This document shows, in pieces, positions 1 to 6,981 of a stretch of 64,000 bases of DNA (its first letter is position 1; every line of letters starts with the position of its first letter). Position numbers and translations under genes: made by a program. The stretch lies in assembly GCF_900105685.1 (NCBI RefSeq), contig NZ_LT629781.1, forward strand, positions 2,542,001 to 2,606,000, read 5' to 3'. Source of the DNA: Verrucomicrobium sp. GAS474. Its GTDB lineage: Bacteria > Verrucomicrobiota > Verrucomicrobiia > Methylacidiphilales > GAS474. Under the pieces are notes generated by a model, which saw only the letters and a list, made by a program, of their open reading frames with translations, did not search any database and had not been told where the DNA came from.

Positions 1-103
1 GGAGGCCGACCGGGAGGATGAGCAGCGACAGGGCGAGGGCCGTGGCACCGCTCCGCTGACCGGCCCGGCGGGCCGCGCAGATCAGCGGAAGGCTATGGAT
101 CAT
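1..103 (-). CDS. Possible N-terminal fragment of a membrane or secreted protein, cut by the window edge
   Basis: An open minus-strand frame starts at an ATG ending at position 103 and runs off the left edge. Its first residues include a basic stretch followed by a hydrophobic run (ALALSLLILPVGL), as in a signal peptide or first membrane helix. It would lie 21 bases downstream of the Lmo0937-like gene on the same strand. No clear ribosome binding site is visible and only 34 codons can be seen, so this is tentative. Confidence 0.3.
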   Translation of the reverse strand, partial: MIHSLPLICAARRAGQRSGATALALSLLILPVGL

Positions 104-124
104 GGGGAGGGAGCTTCGGTTGGC

Positions 125-271
125 TTAGGGTCTCCGGCCGCGGATCACCCGCAGGAGGATCATGATGATGGCCAGCACCAGCAGGAGGTGGATGAATCCG
201 CCCAGGGTGTAAGAGCTGACCAGGCCGAGGAGCCAGAGAATGATGAGTACGATAGCGATGGTTTCGAGCAT
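125..271 (-). CDS. Lmo0937-like small membrane protein
   Basis: This 48-residue protein begins MLETIAIVLIILWLLGL and is almost wholly two hydrophobic helices separated by a short Gly-rich turn (YTLGGFIH), ending in a basic RVIRGRRP tail. This pattern fits the Lmo0937/DUF5670 family of small bacterial membrane proteins, whose function is unknown. The start at 271 is preferred over upstream in-frame starts because an AAAGGA ribosome binding site lies a few bases before it and the upstream extension is low-complexity. It is probably an inner-membrane peptide. Confidence 0.7.
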   Translation of the reverse strand: MLETIAIVLIILWLLGLVSSYTLGGFIHLLLVLAIIMILLRVIRGRRP

Positions 272-636
272 AAGATCCTTTCGATTCTGCGGGGTTTGAC
301 AGGGGGGAGACGCAGTCGTCTCTCGCAAGGAGAGGTGCGCGATGTGTGCCAAGAAGACCGAGCGCCCCTTAACTCGATGGCAGGGAGGGAATTGGAGGGA
401 AAAGAGGTCCGAGGAAGCGTGACCGAGGCCGTGCAATCGGCAAGAAATAAGAGACTTCTTTCTACAGGGTGTTGCAAAATGCAATAAGCAGGCGATGGTA
501 AGGAAGGTTGCCTTTCCTCTCCGGGGTATTTTTTAAAGAGAGGGACCTCTGGGCGACCCGGGGGGTGGCACGAAATATTCTCATTCTAACAGAGAAAAAC
601 CGTCCCCTTGATCCCTTGCCTCCCTCACACCGCCCT
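272..636. other. Intergenic region between divergent genes
   Basis: This 365-bp gap has no convincing gene. It presumably carries the promoters of the divergent small membrane gene and the NtrC-type regulator. At 565-579 there is TGGCACGAAATATTC, whose -24 half matches sigma-54 promoters but whose -12 half (TC instead of GC) does not. A TGCAAAATGCA palindrome lies near 474-484. Similar TTTTGCAT words recur near 2874 and 11463 in other upstream regions. Confidence 0.35.
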
Positions 637-1998
637 ATGAAAATCCTGATTGTCGACGACGAGAAAAACATCCGCACCTCGACCAGCCTCGCGATCCAGA
701 GCGAGGGGCACGAGCCTGACGCGGTCGACAGCGGCCGGATCGCCCTCATGAAGATGGCCGAGGAGCCCTACGACCTCGTCTTCCTCGATCTGCGGATCGG
801 AGAGGAGGACGGCCTCGAAGTCCTCGACTCGATCGTGAAGCTCTTTCCCAACGTTCCCACCTGCGTCTTCACCGCCCACGCCTCGATCACCTCCGCCGTC
901 GAGGCGATGCGTCGGGGCGCGTTCGACTATCTCGAAAAGCCCTTTACCCCCGGCCAGCTCCGCAACATCGTCGGCATGGTCGAGCGGATGCGGAAGCTGA
1001 ACCAGCGCGTCAGCGACCTGGAGCAGCAGGTCTCCGTCCAGTCGCCGACCGTCGAATACGTTTCCGAGGACCCCGCGATGGCGAAGGTGATGGACGTCCT
1101 CAACCGGACGGCCGGGACCAAGGCCGCCGTCCTCATCCTCGGCGAGAGCGGCACGGGCAAGAGCGTCCTCGCCCGCTACGTCCACGACCACAGCGAGCTG
1201 AAGGACAAGCCCTTCGTCACGATCAGCTGCCCCAGCCTCTCCCGCGAGCTGCTGGAGAGCGAGCTCTTCGGCCACGTGAAGGGGGCCTTCACCGGCGCGG
1301 TGAAGGACACCTGGGGCAAGGTCGACGCCGCGAAGGGCGGCACCCTCTTCCTAGACGAGATCGGCGAGCTCCCCCTCGAGATCCAGCCGAAGCTCCTCCG
1401 CCTCCTCCAGGAGCGCCAGTACGAGCGGGTCGGCGACAACAAGACCCGGACCGCCGACGTCCGCGTCATCGCCGCCACCAACCGGAACATGGAGGAGTGC
1501 GTCCGGGAGAAAACCTTCCGCGAGGATCTCTACTACCGCCTCAACGTCATCTCGGTCACCACGCCGCCGCTGCGGCACCGGGCGGTCGACCTCAAGCGGT
1601 TGAGCCAGAATTTCGTCCGCTTCTTCGCGAAGCAGATCCGGCGGCCGGTGAAGGAATTCAGCCCCCAGGCGCTCGAACGGATCCTCGCCTATCCCTGGCC
1701 GGGGAACATCCGCGAATTGCGGAACGCCATCGAGCGGGCCGTCATCCTCGCCCAAGGGACCACCATCGAACTGAGCGATCTCCCCGAGCACCTCAGCGCG
1801 AAGCAGGAGCGCCGCGAGCTGATGCCCGGCTCCCCTGTCACGTTGGAGGAGCTCGAGTTCGAGCACATCCGCCTCGTCGTCGAACGGGCGGAGAACCTCG
1901 AGTCGGCCGCCCGCACCCTCGGCATCGATCCGGCCACCCTCTACCGCAAGAGGAAGAAGATGGATCACCTCCTCGCCGAGCCCGCGCCGAGCTCCTGA
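637..1998 (+). CDS. Sigma-54-dependent response regulator (NtrC/AlgB-like)
   Basis: A 453-residue three-domain activator. The N-terminal receiver (about 1-120) starts MKILIVDDEKN and has the acidic pair, the phosphoacceptor in LVFLDLRIG and the KPF lysine motif. A central AAA+ domain (about 145-385) shows Walker A GESGTGKS, the GAFTGA loop that contacts sigma-54, and Walker B LFLDEIGELP. A C-terminal Fis-type HTH ends the protein (AARTLGIDPATLYRKRKK). It should activate sigma-54 promoters after phosphorylation by a cognate kinase. The HAMP-PAS kinase at 8879-10765 has KinB-like architecture and is a possible partner, but it is not adjacent. The start at 637 is chosen because it opens the receiver directly. 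Confidence 0.92.
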   Translation: MKILIVDDEKNIRTSTSLAIQSEGHEPDAVDSGRIALMKMAEEPYDLVFLDLRIGEEDGLEVLDSIVKLFPNVPTCVFTAHASITSAVEAMRRGAFDYLEKPFTPGQLRNIVGMVERMRKLNQRVSDLEQQVSVQSPTVEYVSEDPAMAKVMDVLNRTAGTKAAVLILGESGTGKSVLARYVHDHSELKDKPFVTISCPSLSRELLESELFGHVKGAFTGAVKDTWGKVDAAKGGTLFLDEIGELPLEIQPKLLRLLQERQYERVGDNKTRTADVRVIAATNRNMEECVREKTFREDLYYRLNVISVTTPPLRHRAVDLKRLSQNFVRFFAKQIRRPVKEFSPQALERILAYPWPGNIRELRNAIERAVILAQGTTIELSDLPEHLSAKQERRELMPGSPVTLEELEFEHIRLVVERAENLESAARTLGIDPATLYRKRKKMDHLLAEPAPSS

Positions 1999-2235
1999 TT
2001 TCCCGGCCCTCCATGATCTCGGCGGCCTCTTGCAACGTGCAGGAGGCCGCCGCGGGAGGTCATGCTCTCTGCACGATTTACCCGAGCCCGGCGGCTGCGG
2101 GGCGGCCTCGCCCCTTGTTTTTGGAATCGCCGTAACTCCTTTGTTTCAAGAAGGAAGGAACGAGAGTTCTTCCTTTTCCCTCCCTTCTTTTCACCTCCGC
2201 GCATGGTCCATGCATGACCAGAGGCAGACGCACCG

Positions 2236-2250
2236 TGGCAACGCGGCAGC
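2236..2250 (+). promoter_or_regulatory. Weak sigma-54-type promoter candidate upstream of the YciF-like gene
   Basis: TGGCAACGCGGCAGC has GG and GC dinucleotides separated by exactly ten bases, as required for sigma-54 -24/-12 elements, but the -12 half lacks the usual TTGC. It lies 34 bp upstream of the ATG at 2285. It is a lead only. Confidence 0.25.
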
Positions 2251-2284
2251 CAGAAACGAATCTTTAAGAAAAGGAACCGATTCC

Positions 2285-2794
2285 ATGAAACTCGTGACCC
2301 TAAAGTCTCTTTACATCGACGAGCTCGACGACCTCCACAGCGCCGAGACCCAGATGATCGTCGCCCTGCCCCGCCTCGCCCGGGCCGCCCGCAATCCCGA
2401 TCTCAAGGCCGCCTTCCAGAACCATCTCGACGAAACCTATAACCACCTCCGCCGCCTCGAATTGATCTTCGAGGATCTCGAGGTCGTCCCGGGCAACGAA
2501 GTCTGCGAGGCGACCGAGGGCCTCATCGCCGAGGCCGAGGAGATGATCCATGCCTACGGCGATCCCGATGTCCGGGACGTCGCCCTGATCGCCTGCGCCC
2601 AGCGGGTCGAGCATTACGAGATCGCCGCCTACGGTTCCGCCCGCTCCTTCGCGAAGCACCTCGGCTTCGACCGCCACGTGCAGCTCCTCCAGAAGACCAT
2701 CGAGGAAGAAGGGGCCGCCGACAAGGCCCTGACCCACATCGCCGACGGCGGCTGGTTCACCAGCGGGTTGAATTGGGAGGCGGCCCGCAAGTAA
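2285..2794 (+). CDS. YciF-like ferritin-like protein (DUF892)
   Basis: A 169-residue protein matching the DUF892/YciE-YciF stress family: LKSLYIDELDDLHSAETQM at the start, followed by helical segments carrying E and H residues typical of a ferritin-like four-helix bundle (for example RVEHYEIAAYGSAR near 110-125). Family members are cytoplasmic and are induced by osmotic or general stress; a di-metal site is known structurally but the reaction is not settled. The start is set by the conserved N-terminus and by AAAAGGAACC just upstream. It is monocistronic, with a strong terminator immediately downstream. Confidence 0.9.
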   Translation: MKLVTLKSLYIDELDDLHSAETQMIVALPRLARAARNPDLKAAFQNHLDETYNHLRRLELIFEDLEVVPGNEVCEATEGLIAEAEEMIHAYGDPDVRDVALIACAQRVEHYEIAAYGSARSFAKHLGFDRHVQLLQKTIEEEGAADKALTHIADGGWFTSGLNWEAARK

Positions 2795-2812
2795 AGCCGC
2801 CGCTCCCTCTCT

Positions 2813-2846
2813 CCAAAAAGCCCCGGACTCCCGGGGCTTTTTGGCG
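2813..2846 (+). terminator. Rho-independent terminator after the YciF-like gene
   Basis: A perfect AAAAAGCCCCGG / CCGGGGCTTTTT stem with a 4-base loop lies 19 bp after the stop codon. The A-run and T-run on either side allow bidirectional function. Confidence 0.9.
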
Positions 2847-3021
2847 TACCGGCCTCCCGGTTTGTTCTCTCGCATTTTGCATGGTCGAGGCGGGGAGGGG
2901 TTGCAGAACTCCGGTGTGCCGCGCCACGGCGTTGAATGTAAGAAGTTGATTTAAGTAGCTGATGATCAGATTGTTTTGGTCGATCTGCTTTCTCTGGCAC
3001 ACCTCTAGCAACCTTAATGGC

Positions 3022-3699
3022 ATGAACACGATGCCGCTCTTCCGGTCGATCTCACTGCTCTCAGTGGCGTCGTTTCTCGCCTTGCTGCCGCTGGCAGGCG
3101 GCGTTGCCTGGATCATCGGCGCGCTCTTCCTCATTTTCGCCACGCCCTCGCCCGCCATGGTCGCGGGGGAGGGGGCCCGCGCCGATTGCACGGTCTACTA
3201 CACCCCCCGCGAATCGGGCTTCGCTCCCGGCCAGGGATTCGACCTCCGTCCCGAGACGCGGCCCGGCCTCGAAGGGGAATACTATCCCGCCGACTTCCTC
3301 CGGGCCGTCAAGGTTGAGGGCCATGGCCGCCTCGAGCAGCCCCACGGGACCGATCAATACATCTACTTCAACGGCCGCTGGGGCTACACCGATTGCCCCA
3401 AGGGGATCGGCCAGCAGCCGCTGATCCCGCTTCAATCGTGCGCCGTCTCGGTTCGCTCCCCGAATCTGAAGCGCGGAGTGTGGGTCCAGATGGCCCATGC
3501 CACGCTTCCCGCCCCGCTCCGCAACCGCTGGTGGAAGGTGAGCGACGTGGGAGGCGGCGTCCAGAGCCGCCAGGTCGATCTTTACTGGGGTGAAGACGAT
3601 CCCAAGGGGCCTGGATCGAAAGTGTACCAGCCCGCCGGAACGACCTTCACCGGAGTCCGGGACGCCCAAATGAACTTCCAAATCGGAGACGCATCATGA
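3022..3699 (+). CDS. Secreted or anchored protein with a 3D-like (double-psi barrel) C-terminus
   Basis: This 225-residue protein opens with a long hydrophobic segment (about 5-45), a signal peptide or membrane anchor, followed by an extracytoplasmic domain. Near residues 175-195 the stretch VSDVGGGVQSRQVDLYWG resembles the 3D motif of MltA/Wzi-associated barrels, in which spaced Asp residues form the site. A peptidoglycan-related role is possible but unproven. Its stop overlaps the next start as ATGA, so the two are probably translationally coupled. Confidence 0.55.
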   Translation: MNTMPLFRSISLLSVASFLALLPLAGGVAWIIGALFLIFATPSPAMVAGEGARADCTVYYTPRESGFAPGQGFDLRPETRPGLEGEYYPADFLRAVKVEGHGRLEQPHGTDQYIYFNGRWGYTDCPKGIGQQPLIPLQSCAVSVRSPNLKRGVWVQMAHATLPAPLRNRWWKVSDVGGGVQSRQVDLYWGEDDPKGPGSKVYQPAGTTFTGVRDAQMNFQIGDAS

Positions 3700-3962
3700 C
3701 CAAGCTCGCAGTATTCTTCCTCATCGTCGGCGGCATCGCCCCCGCGCTCTTCCTCGAAGGCGCCTACCTCTTCGCCTCGGCCGGAGGGGCCGACGCCGTG
3801 GCCCTCTTCGACCTGAAGCAGCCCGAACTGGCCCGGCTGGCCCTCCTCTTCGGCGGAGGCTGCTTCTTCGCTGGAATGGCCGTCTTCATCGCCGACGCGA
3901 CGATCGACGAACGGCATGCCCACCTGCATGACCACGATCATGCGCATTCCCACTCCCATTAA
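3696..3962 (+). CDS. Small two-helix membrane protein with a histidine-rich tail
   Basis: An 88-residue protein with two predicted membrane helices (about 3-28 and 45-68) and a C-terminus in which His alternates with Asp, Ala and Ser (HAHLHDHDHAHSHSH). The tail looks like a metal-binding segment, as in zinc or nickel handling proteins, but no known family was recognised. It overlaps the upstream 3D-like gene by four bases (ATGA). Metal binding is inference from composition. Confidence 0.6.
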   Translation: MTKLAVFFLIVGGIAPALFLEGAYLFASAGGADAVALFDLKQPELARLALLFGGGCFFAGMAVFIADATIDERHAHLHDHDHAHSHSH

Positions 3963-4003
3963 GTTTCCCCTTTGCAGTAACCCCACCCCAACAAGGAGTA
4001 TCG

Positions 4004-4216
4004 ATGAAAGTAGCCGGTATTGTCCTGATCGCCTTTGGCGCCCTTGCGCTGATCTATCAGGGTTTCTCTTACACGCAGACGAAGAAAGACGCCCAGATCG
4101 GGCCTGTCAGCATCCAGCACGATGAAACCAAGAACGTTTGGGTCCCGCCCGTCGTCGGTATCGTCTGCCTGGCGGCCGGTGCCGGCCTGATCGTCTTCTC
4201 TCCCCGCCGCGCCTAA
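4004..4216 (+). CDS. DUF3185-like small membrane protein, copy 1
   Basis: A 70-residue protein with a hydrophobic N-terminal helix (VAGIVLIAFGALALIYQGFSY), a short polar loop (TQTKKDAQIGPVSIQHDETK) and a second helix ending in a basic RRA tail. The pattern GIVLI..GALAL.YQGFSYT matches small DUF3185-type inner-membrane proteins of unknown role. An AAGGAG ribosome binding site precedes the ATG. It is a tandem paralogue of the next gene. Confidence 0.7.
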   Translation: MKVAGIVLIAFGALALIYQGFSYTQTKKDAQIGPVSIQHDETKNVWVPPVVGIVCLAAGAGLIVFSPRRA

Positions 4217-4259
4217 GCGCCCCATCCCTGTCCCCAACTCAACCCATAAATCCAAACCT

Positions 4260-4475
4260 ATGAAAATCCTCGGAATCGTATTGATCGTCGTCGGCGGCAT
4301 CGCATTGGCCTATCAGGGCTTCTCCTACAAGCAGACGGAGAAGGACGCCCAGATCGGCTCCCTCACCATCCAGCACCAGGAGACCAAGCACGTCTGGGTC
4401 CCTCCCGTCGTCGGCGGAGTCTGTGTCGCCGCCGGCATCGGCGCCTTGGTCTTCGGCAGCCGCCGGTTCGCCTAA
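4260..4475 (+). CDS. DUF3185-like small membrane protein, copy 2
   Basis: A 71-residue paralogue of the preceding gene, sharing YQGFSYKQTEKDAQIG, IQHQETKHVWVPPVVG and the basic C-terminal RR. Both copies keep the two-helix layout, so neither looks decayed. A rho-independent terminator follows. The pair arose by tandem duplication; whether the copies differ in expression cannot be seen. Confidence 0.7.
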   Translation: MKILGIVLIVVGGIALAYQGFSYKQTEKDAQIGSLTIQHQETKHVWVPPVVGGVCVAAGIGALVFGSRRFA

Positions 4476-4497
4476 GCCTTAGGCATCTGGTCGCTCG

Positions 4498-4533
4498 CAA
4501 AAGCCTCATCCCGCAAGGGATGAGGCTTTTTGT
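4498..4533 (+). terminator. Rho-independent terminator after the DUF3185 pair
   Basis: AAAAGCCTCATCCC, a GCAA loop, then GGGATGAGGCTTTTT gives a 14-bp stem followed by T residues. From here to 4786 there is no supportable gene, only two short hairpins (near 4694-4710 and 4719-4732). Confidence 0.9.
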
Positions 4534-4786
4534 TGAAAGGACTTAATTACCTCGGCTTCTCCAGCCCAGGGACGCGTGATTCCTCCCAAGCGGAAAAGGG
4601 AACTAGCGGACTCTTTCTACCTGAAGCGAACGGCCAAAATGCAGTGTCACTCTCACCAGTTCAGGCCTATCAGACGGGGAGGTCCAGGGAGGGGCGAAGC
4701 CCCTCTTGCGTCGTCTAACCCGTGCGGGTTACATGCACCTGTACAGGGCCATCTGCCCGGTCCCGAAGGGAGTACCGCCCGCCCCC

Positions 4787-5887
4787 TTACTTCGCCTGCT
4801 TATCCAACCCCGGCTTCATATGCTCGATCCAGGCGTTGCGGAGGAGGCCGCCGATCAACGTGAACCAGTTGGTGTCGGGCTTGTCGACCGAGCCTTCCAG
4901 GGGGATGCGGGTCGCGACGGTGTCGTGGGCGTGGTTGGTGAAGAAGAAGAGGATGGCGCTCACGATCGTTTCCTTCAGGAACTTCAGGGGGTGGTCGCCC
5001 AGGTCTTCGAGCTTCACGAACGAGGGGTCCTCGATGATCGGCTTCAGGTAGCCGTCGAGCTTCCCATTCTTCACCCGGAGCTCGCTGTAGGCCTGCATCT
5101 TCCCCTTTTCGGCATCGATCCCGGCATAGGCCAGGAGGAAGTTGTTCAACTCGGGGAAGGAGACATCGCTCAGTTCGAGGGTGAGATGGAAATCGGGGAG
5201 GGTGGCGATGGGGTTGAGGTCGATATGGCTCTTCAGGCTCGCCGTCTTCAGGACCTTGCACCGAATGTCGATCTTGCCGGAGAGCTCTTCCTTGGACGAG
5301 GCCCCGTTGGTCAGGTTGGTGCCGAGGACCTGGAGCTCGGTCATCCGCAGGTCGACGGGCGGGGTCGAGCGGGGGTTGCTGAAGCGGAGTTCCCCGTCGT
5401 GGATTGCCAGCCGGTTGATCTGGAGGGGGAAGAGTTGCTTGAATTTCTCGCCCCACGTCTGGGAGATCGTCAGCTGCTTTTCCTGTTCATCCGGGCTGTC
5501 GATGAGGTTCAGCCGGGGATGATCGATGTCGACCTCGCCGACAAAGGAACCGTGGAGGAGGGCCTTCCATTCGATCGAGAAGCGGAGGGCGGGGAAGGCG
5601 ATGAACGGTTCGGGCCGTTTCCCCGGGCTCTTTTTCTGGAGGGTCAGGTTATCGATCCGGTAGGCCCCGCGCCAGATGTGAAGGGTGACGCTCTCCGCAT
5701 GGCCCTGATAATCGGGCATGCCGCCGAGGATGCGGTTCACGCTGTAGAGGACGATGGAGGAGGCCGCGAGCCGGAGGATGATCAGGAAGACGACCAAGCC
5801 GATGAGGGACCCCATGATCCAGAGCTGGGTCCGGCGGGGGGCTTGGCGGTATCGTTCGCGCAGGACGGAGGGATTAAGGCAGGGCAT
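4787..5887 (-). CDS. AsmA/DUF748-like envelope protein
   Basis: About 366 residues with one N-terminal membrane helix (LWIMGSLIGLVVFLIILRLA) and a long beta-rich body with IDNLTL, VDIDHPRLNLI and LRFSNP segments typical of the DUF748/AsmA superfamily, which acts in envelope biogenesis or lipid transfer. The protein is anchored in the inner membrane with its body in the periplasm. The start at 5887 is preferred because it lies just before the anchor; an upstream in-frame start at 5947 is possible. It stands alone, followed on the same strand by nothing and preceded by the regulator block. Confidence 0.7.
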   Translation of the reverse strand: MPCLNPSVLRERYRQAPRRTQLWIMGSLIGLVVFLIILRLAASSIVLYSVNRILGGMPDYQGHAESVTLHIWRGAYRIDNLTLQKKSPGKRPEPFIAFPALRFSIEWKALLHGSFVGEVDIDHPRLNLIDSPDEQEKQLTISQTWGEKFKQLFPLQINRLAIHDGELRFSNPRSTPPVDLRMTELQVLGTNLTNGASSKEELSGKIDIRCKVLKTASLKSHIDLNPIATLPDFHLTLELSDVSFPELNNFLLAYAGIDAEKGKMQAYSELRVKNGKLDGYLKPIIEDPSFVKLEDLGDHPLKFLKETIVSAILFFFTNHAHDTVATRIPLEGSVDKPDTNWFTLIGGLLRNAWIEHMKPGLDKQAK

Positions 5888-6004
5888 CCCTGTTTGCTTG
5901 CAGGATCGATGCCATAGGGAAACCAAAGTTGCAACCCGTTTGAACAAAACGGTTTGCCTTTCGTAGGGTGGGACGGGGCCCGCGATGGGTCTTGCAGAAT
6001 GCGA

Positions 6005-6451
6005 TCAGCCGCCGGGCTGATGGAACGTGTCGGCGATGGCTTTGGAGAAAGAGTCGAAGGTGATCGGCTTTTCGATCCACTTCGTGACCCCCAGGGCGCG
6101 GCAGGCGACGATGTCGGCCGGATCGTTCGACGAGGTCATCACGATGACGGGAATGTGATTGAGGGAGGGGATCTCCCGGAGCTGGCGGAGGACCTCGATG
6201 CCGTTGAGGGAGGGGAGCTTCAGGTCGAGGAAGAGGACCATCAGCGATTGGGCCAGCGCGGGGGTGTTCTTCTGGAAGAAGCGGACGGCCTGCTCCCCGT
6301 CGTCGATGAACTTCACCATCTCGGCCATGCTGGCGTTCTTCAGTTGGCGGAGGAGGAGGATACGGTCGTCCTCGTTGTCTTCGGTGACGATGACGCGGAT
6401 GGGGTCTTCCTGCGGGGAGGAAGGGGGGATCTGGGAGGGGGAGGAGGGCAT
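6005..6451 (-). CDS. Single-domain response regulator (Rcp1-like)
   Basis: A 148-residue receiver with no output domain. It has the acidic pair in VTEDNEDDR, the phosphoacceptor in LFLDLKLPSLNG, the conserved Thr/Ser in IVMTSSN and the lysine in IEKPI. Single receivers of this type work by protein contact or as phosphorelay intermediates. It is the last gene of a minus-strand block 8787 to 6005 with a CHASE3 histidine kinase and another receiver, so these three genes probably form one pathway. Confidence 0.88.
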   Translation of the reverse strand: MPSSPSQIPPSSPQEDPIRVIVTEDNEDDRILLLRQLKNASMAEMVKFIDDGEQAVRFFQKNTPALAQSLMVLFLDLKLPSLNGIEVLRQLREIPSLNHIPVIVMTSSNDPADIVACRALGVTKWIEKPITFDSFSKAIADTFHQPGG

Positions 6452-6456
6452 GGGGC

Positions 6457-6942
6457 TTAGGTTAACTTTCCGGCGGCGAGGATGATGGGGGAGAGGAAAG
6501 AGGGGCGGAGGACGTTCGAGGCGTTGAGCCAGAAGTTTTCGATGTGGCCGACGATCTCGACCATCGTGTTGATCGAGGTCGGCTTCACGATGTAGGCGTT
6601 CACGTGGAGGCGGTAGGCTTCCTCGACGTCGGCCCGTTCCGACGAGGAGGTGAGGATGAGGACGACCAGCGGGCTCAGCGTCTCGTGTTGGCGGATCCAG
6701 CGGAGCACCTCGAGGCCGTTCTTCAGCGGGAGCTTGAGGTCGAGGAGGACGAGGTCGGGGAAGGGGTGCCGCTCCCGGTCGGCATAGCGGCCCGTGCCGG
6801 AAAGGTAATCGATGGCGGCCTGCCCGTCGTCGGCGCGCTCGATGGCGAGGTCGGCCTTGGCCGTGGAGAACGCGCGGCGCGTGATGAACGCGTCGTCGTC
6901 GTTGTCTTCCACCAGGAGGATGGTCGGGGCCGGGAGGGACAT
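6457..6942 (-). CDS. Single-domain response regulator
   Basis: A 161-residue receiver: acidic residues in LLVEDNDDDAF, phosphoacceptor in LVLLDLKLPLKNG, Thr/Ser in LILTSSSE and lysine in IVKPTS. It ends five bases before the next receiver's start, and the kinase gene ends 39 bp upstream, giving the order kinase, receiver, receiver. This is the common layout of Rcp1-type cassettes next to bacteriophytochrome-like or CHASE3 kinases. No DNA-binding domain is present. Confidence 0.88.
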   Translation of the reverse strand: MSLPAPTILLVEDNDDDAFITRRAFSTAKADLAIERADDGQAAIDYLSGTGRYADRERHPFPDLVLLDLKLPLKNGLEVLRWIRQHETLSPLVVLILTSSSERADVEEAYRLHVNAYIVKPTSINTMVEIVGHIENFWLNASNVLRPSFLSPIILAAGKLT

Positions 6943-6981
6943 GGGAATGACTCTGTGGGATGGGTCTTGGTCAACCTTCGC

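Noticed and set aside
565-579. Sigma-54 promoter before the first NtrC-like gene
   Set aside because: The -24 half matches, but the required GC at -12 is TC, so it is noted only as a partial match.
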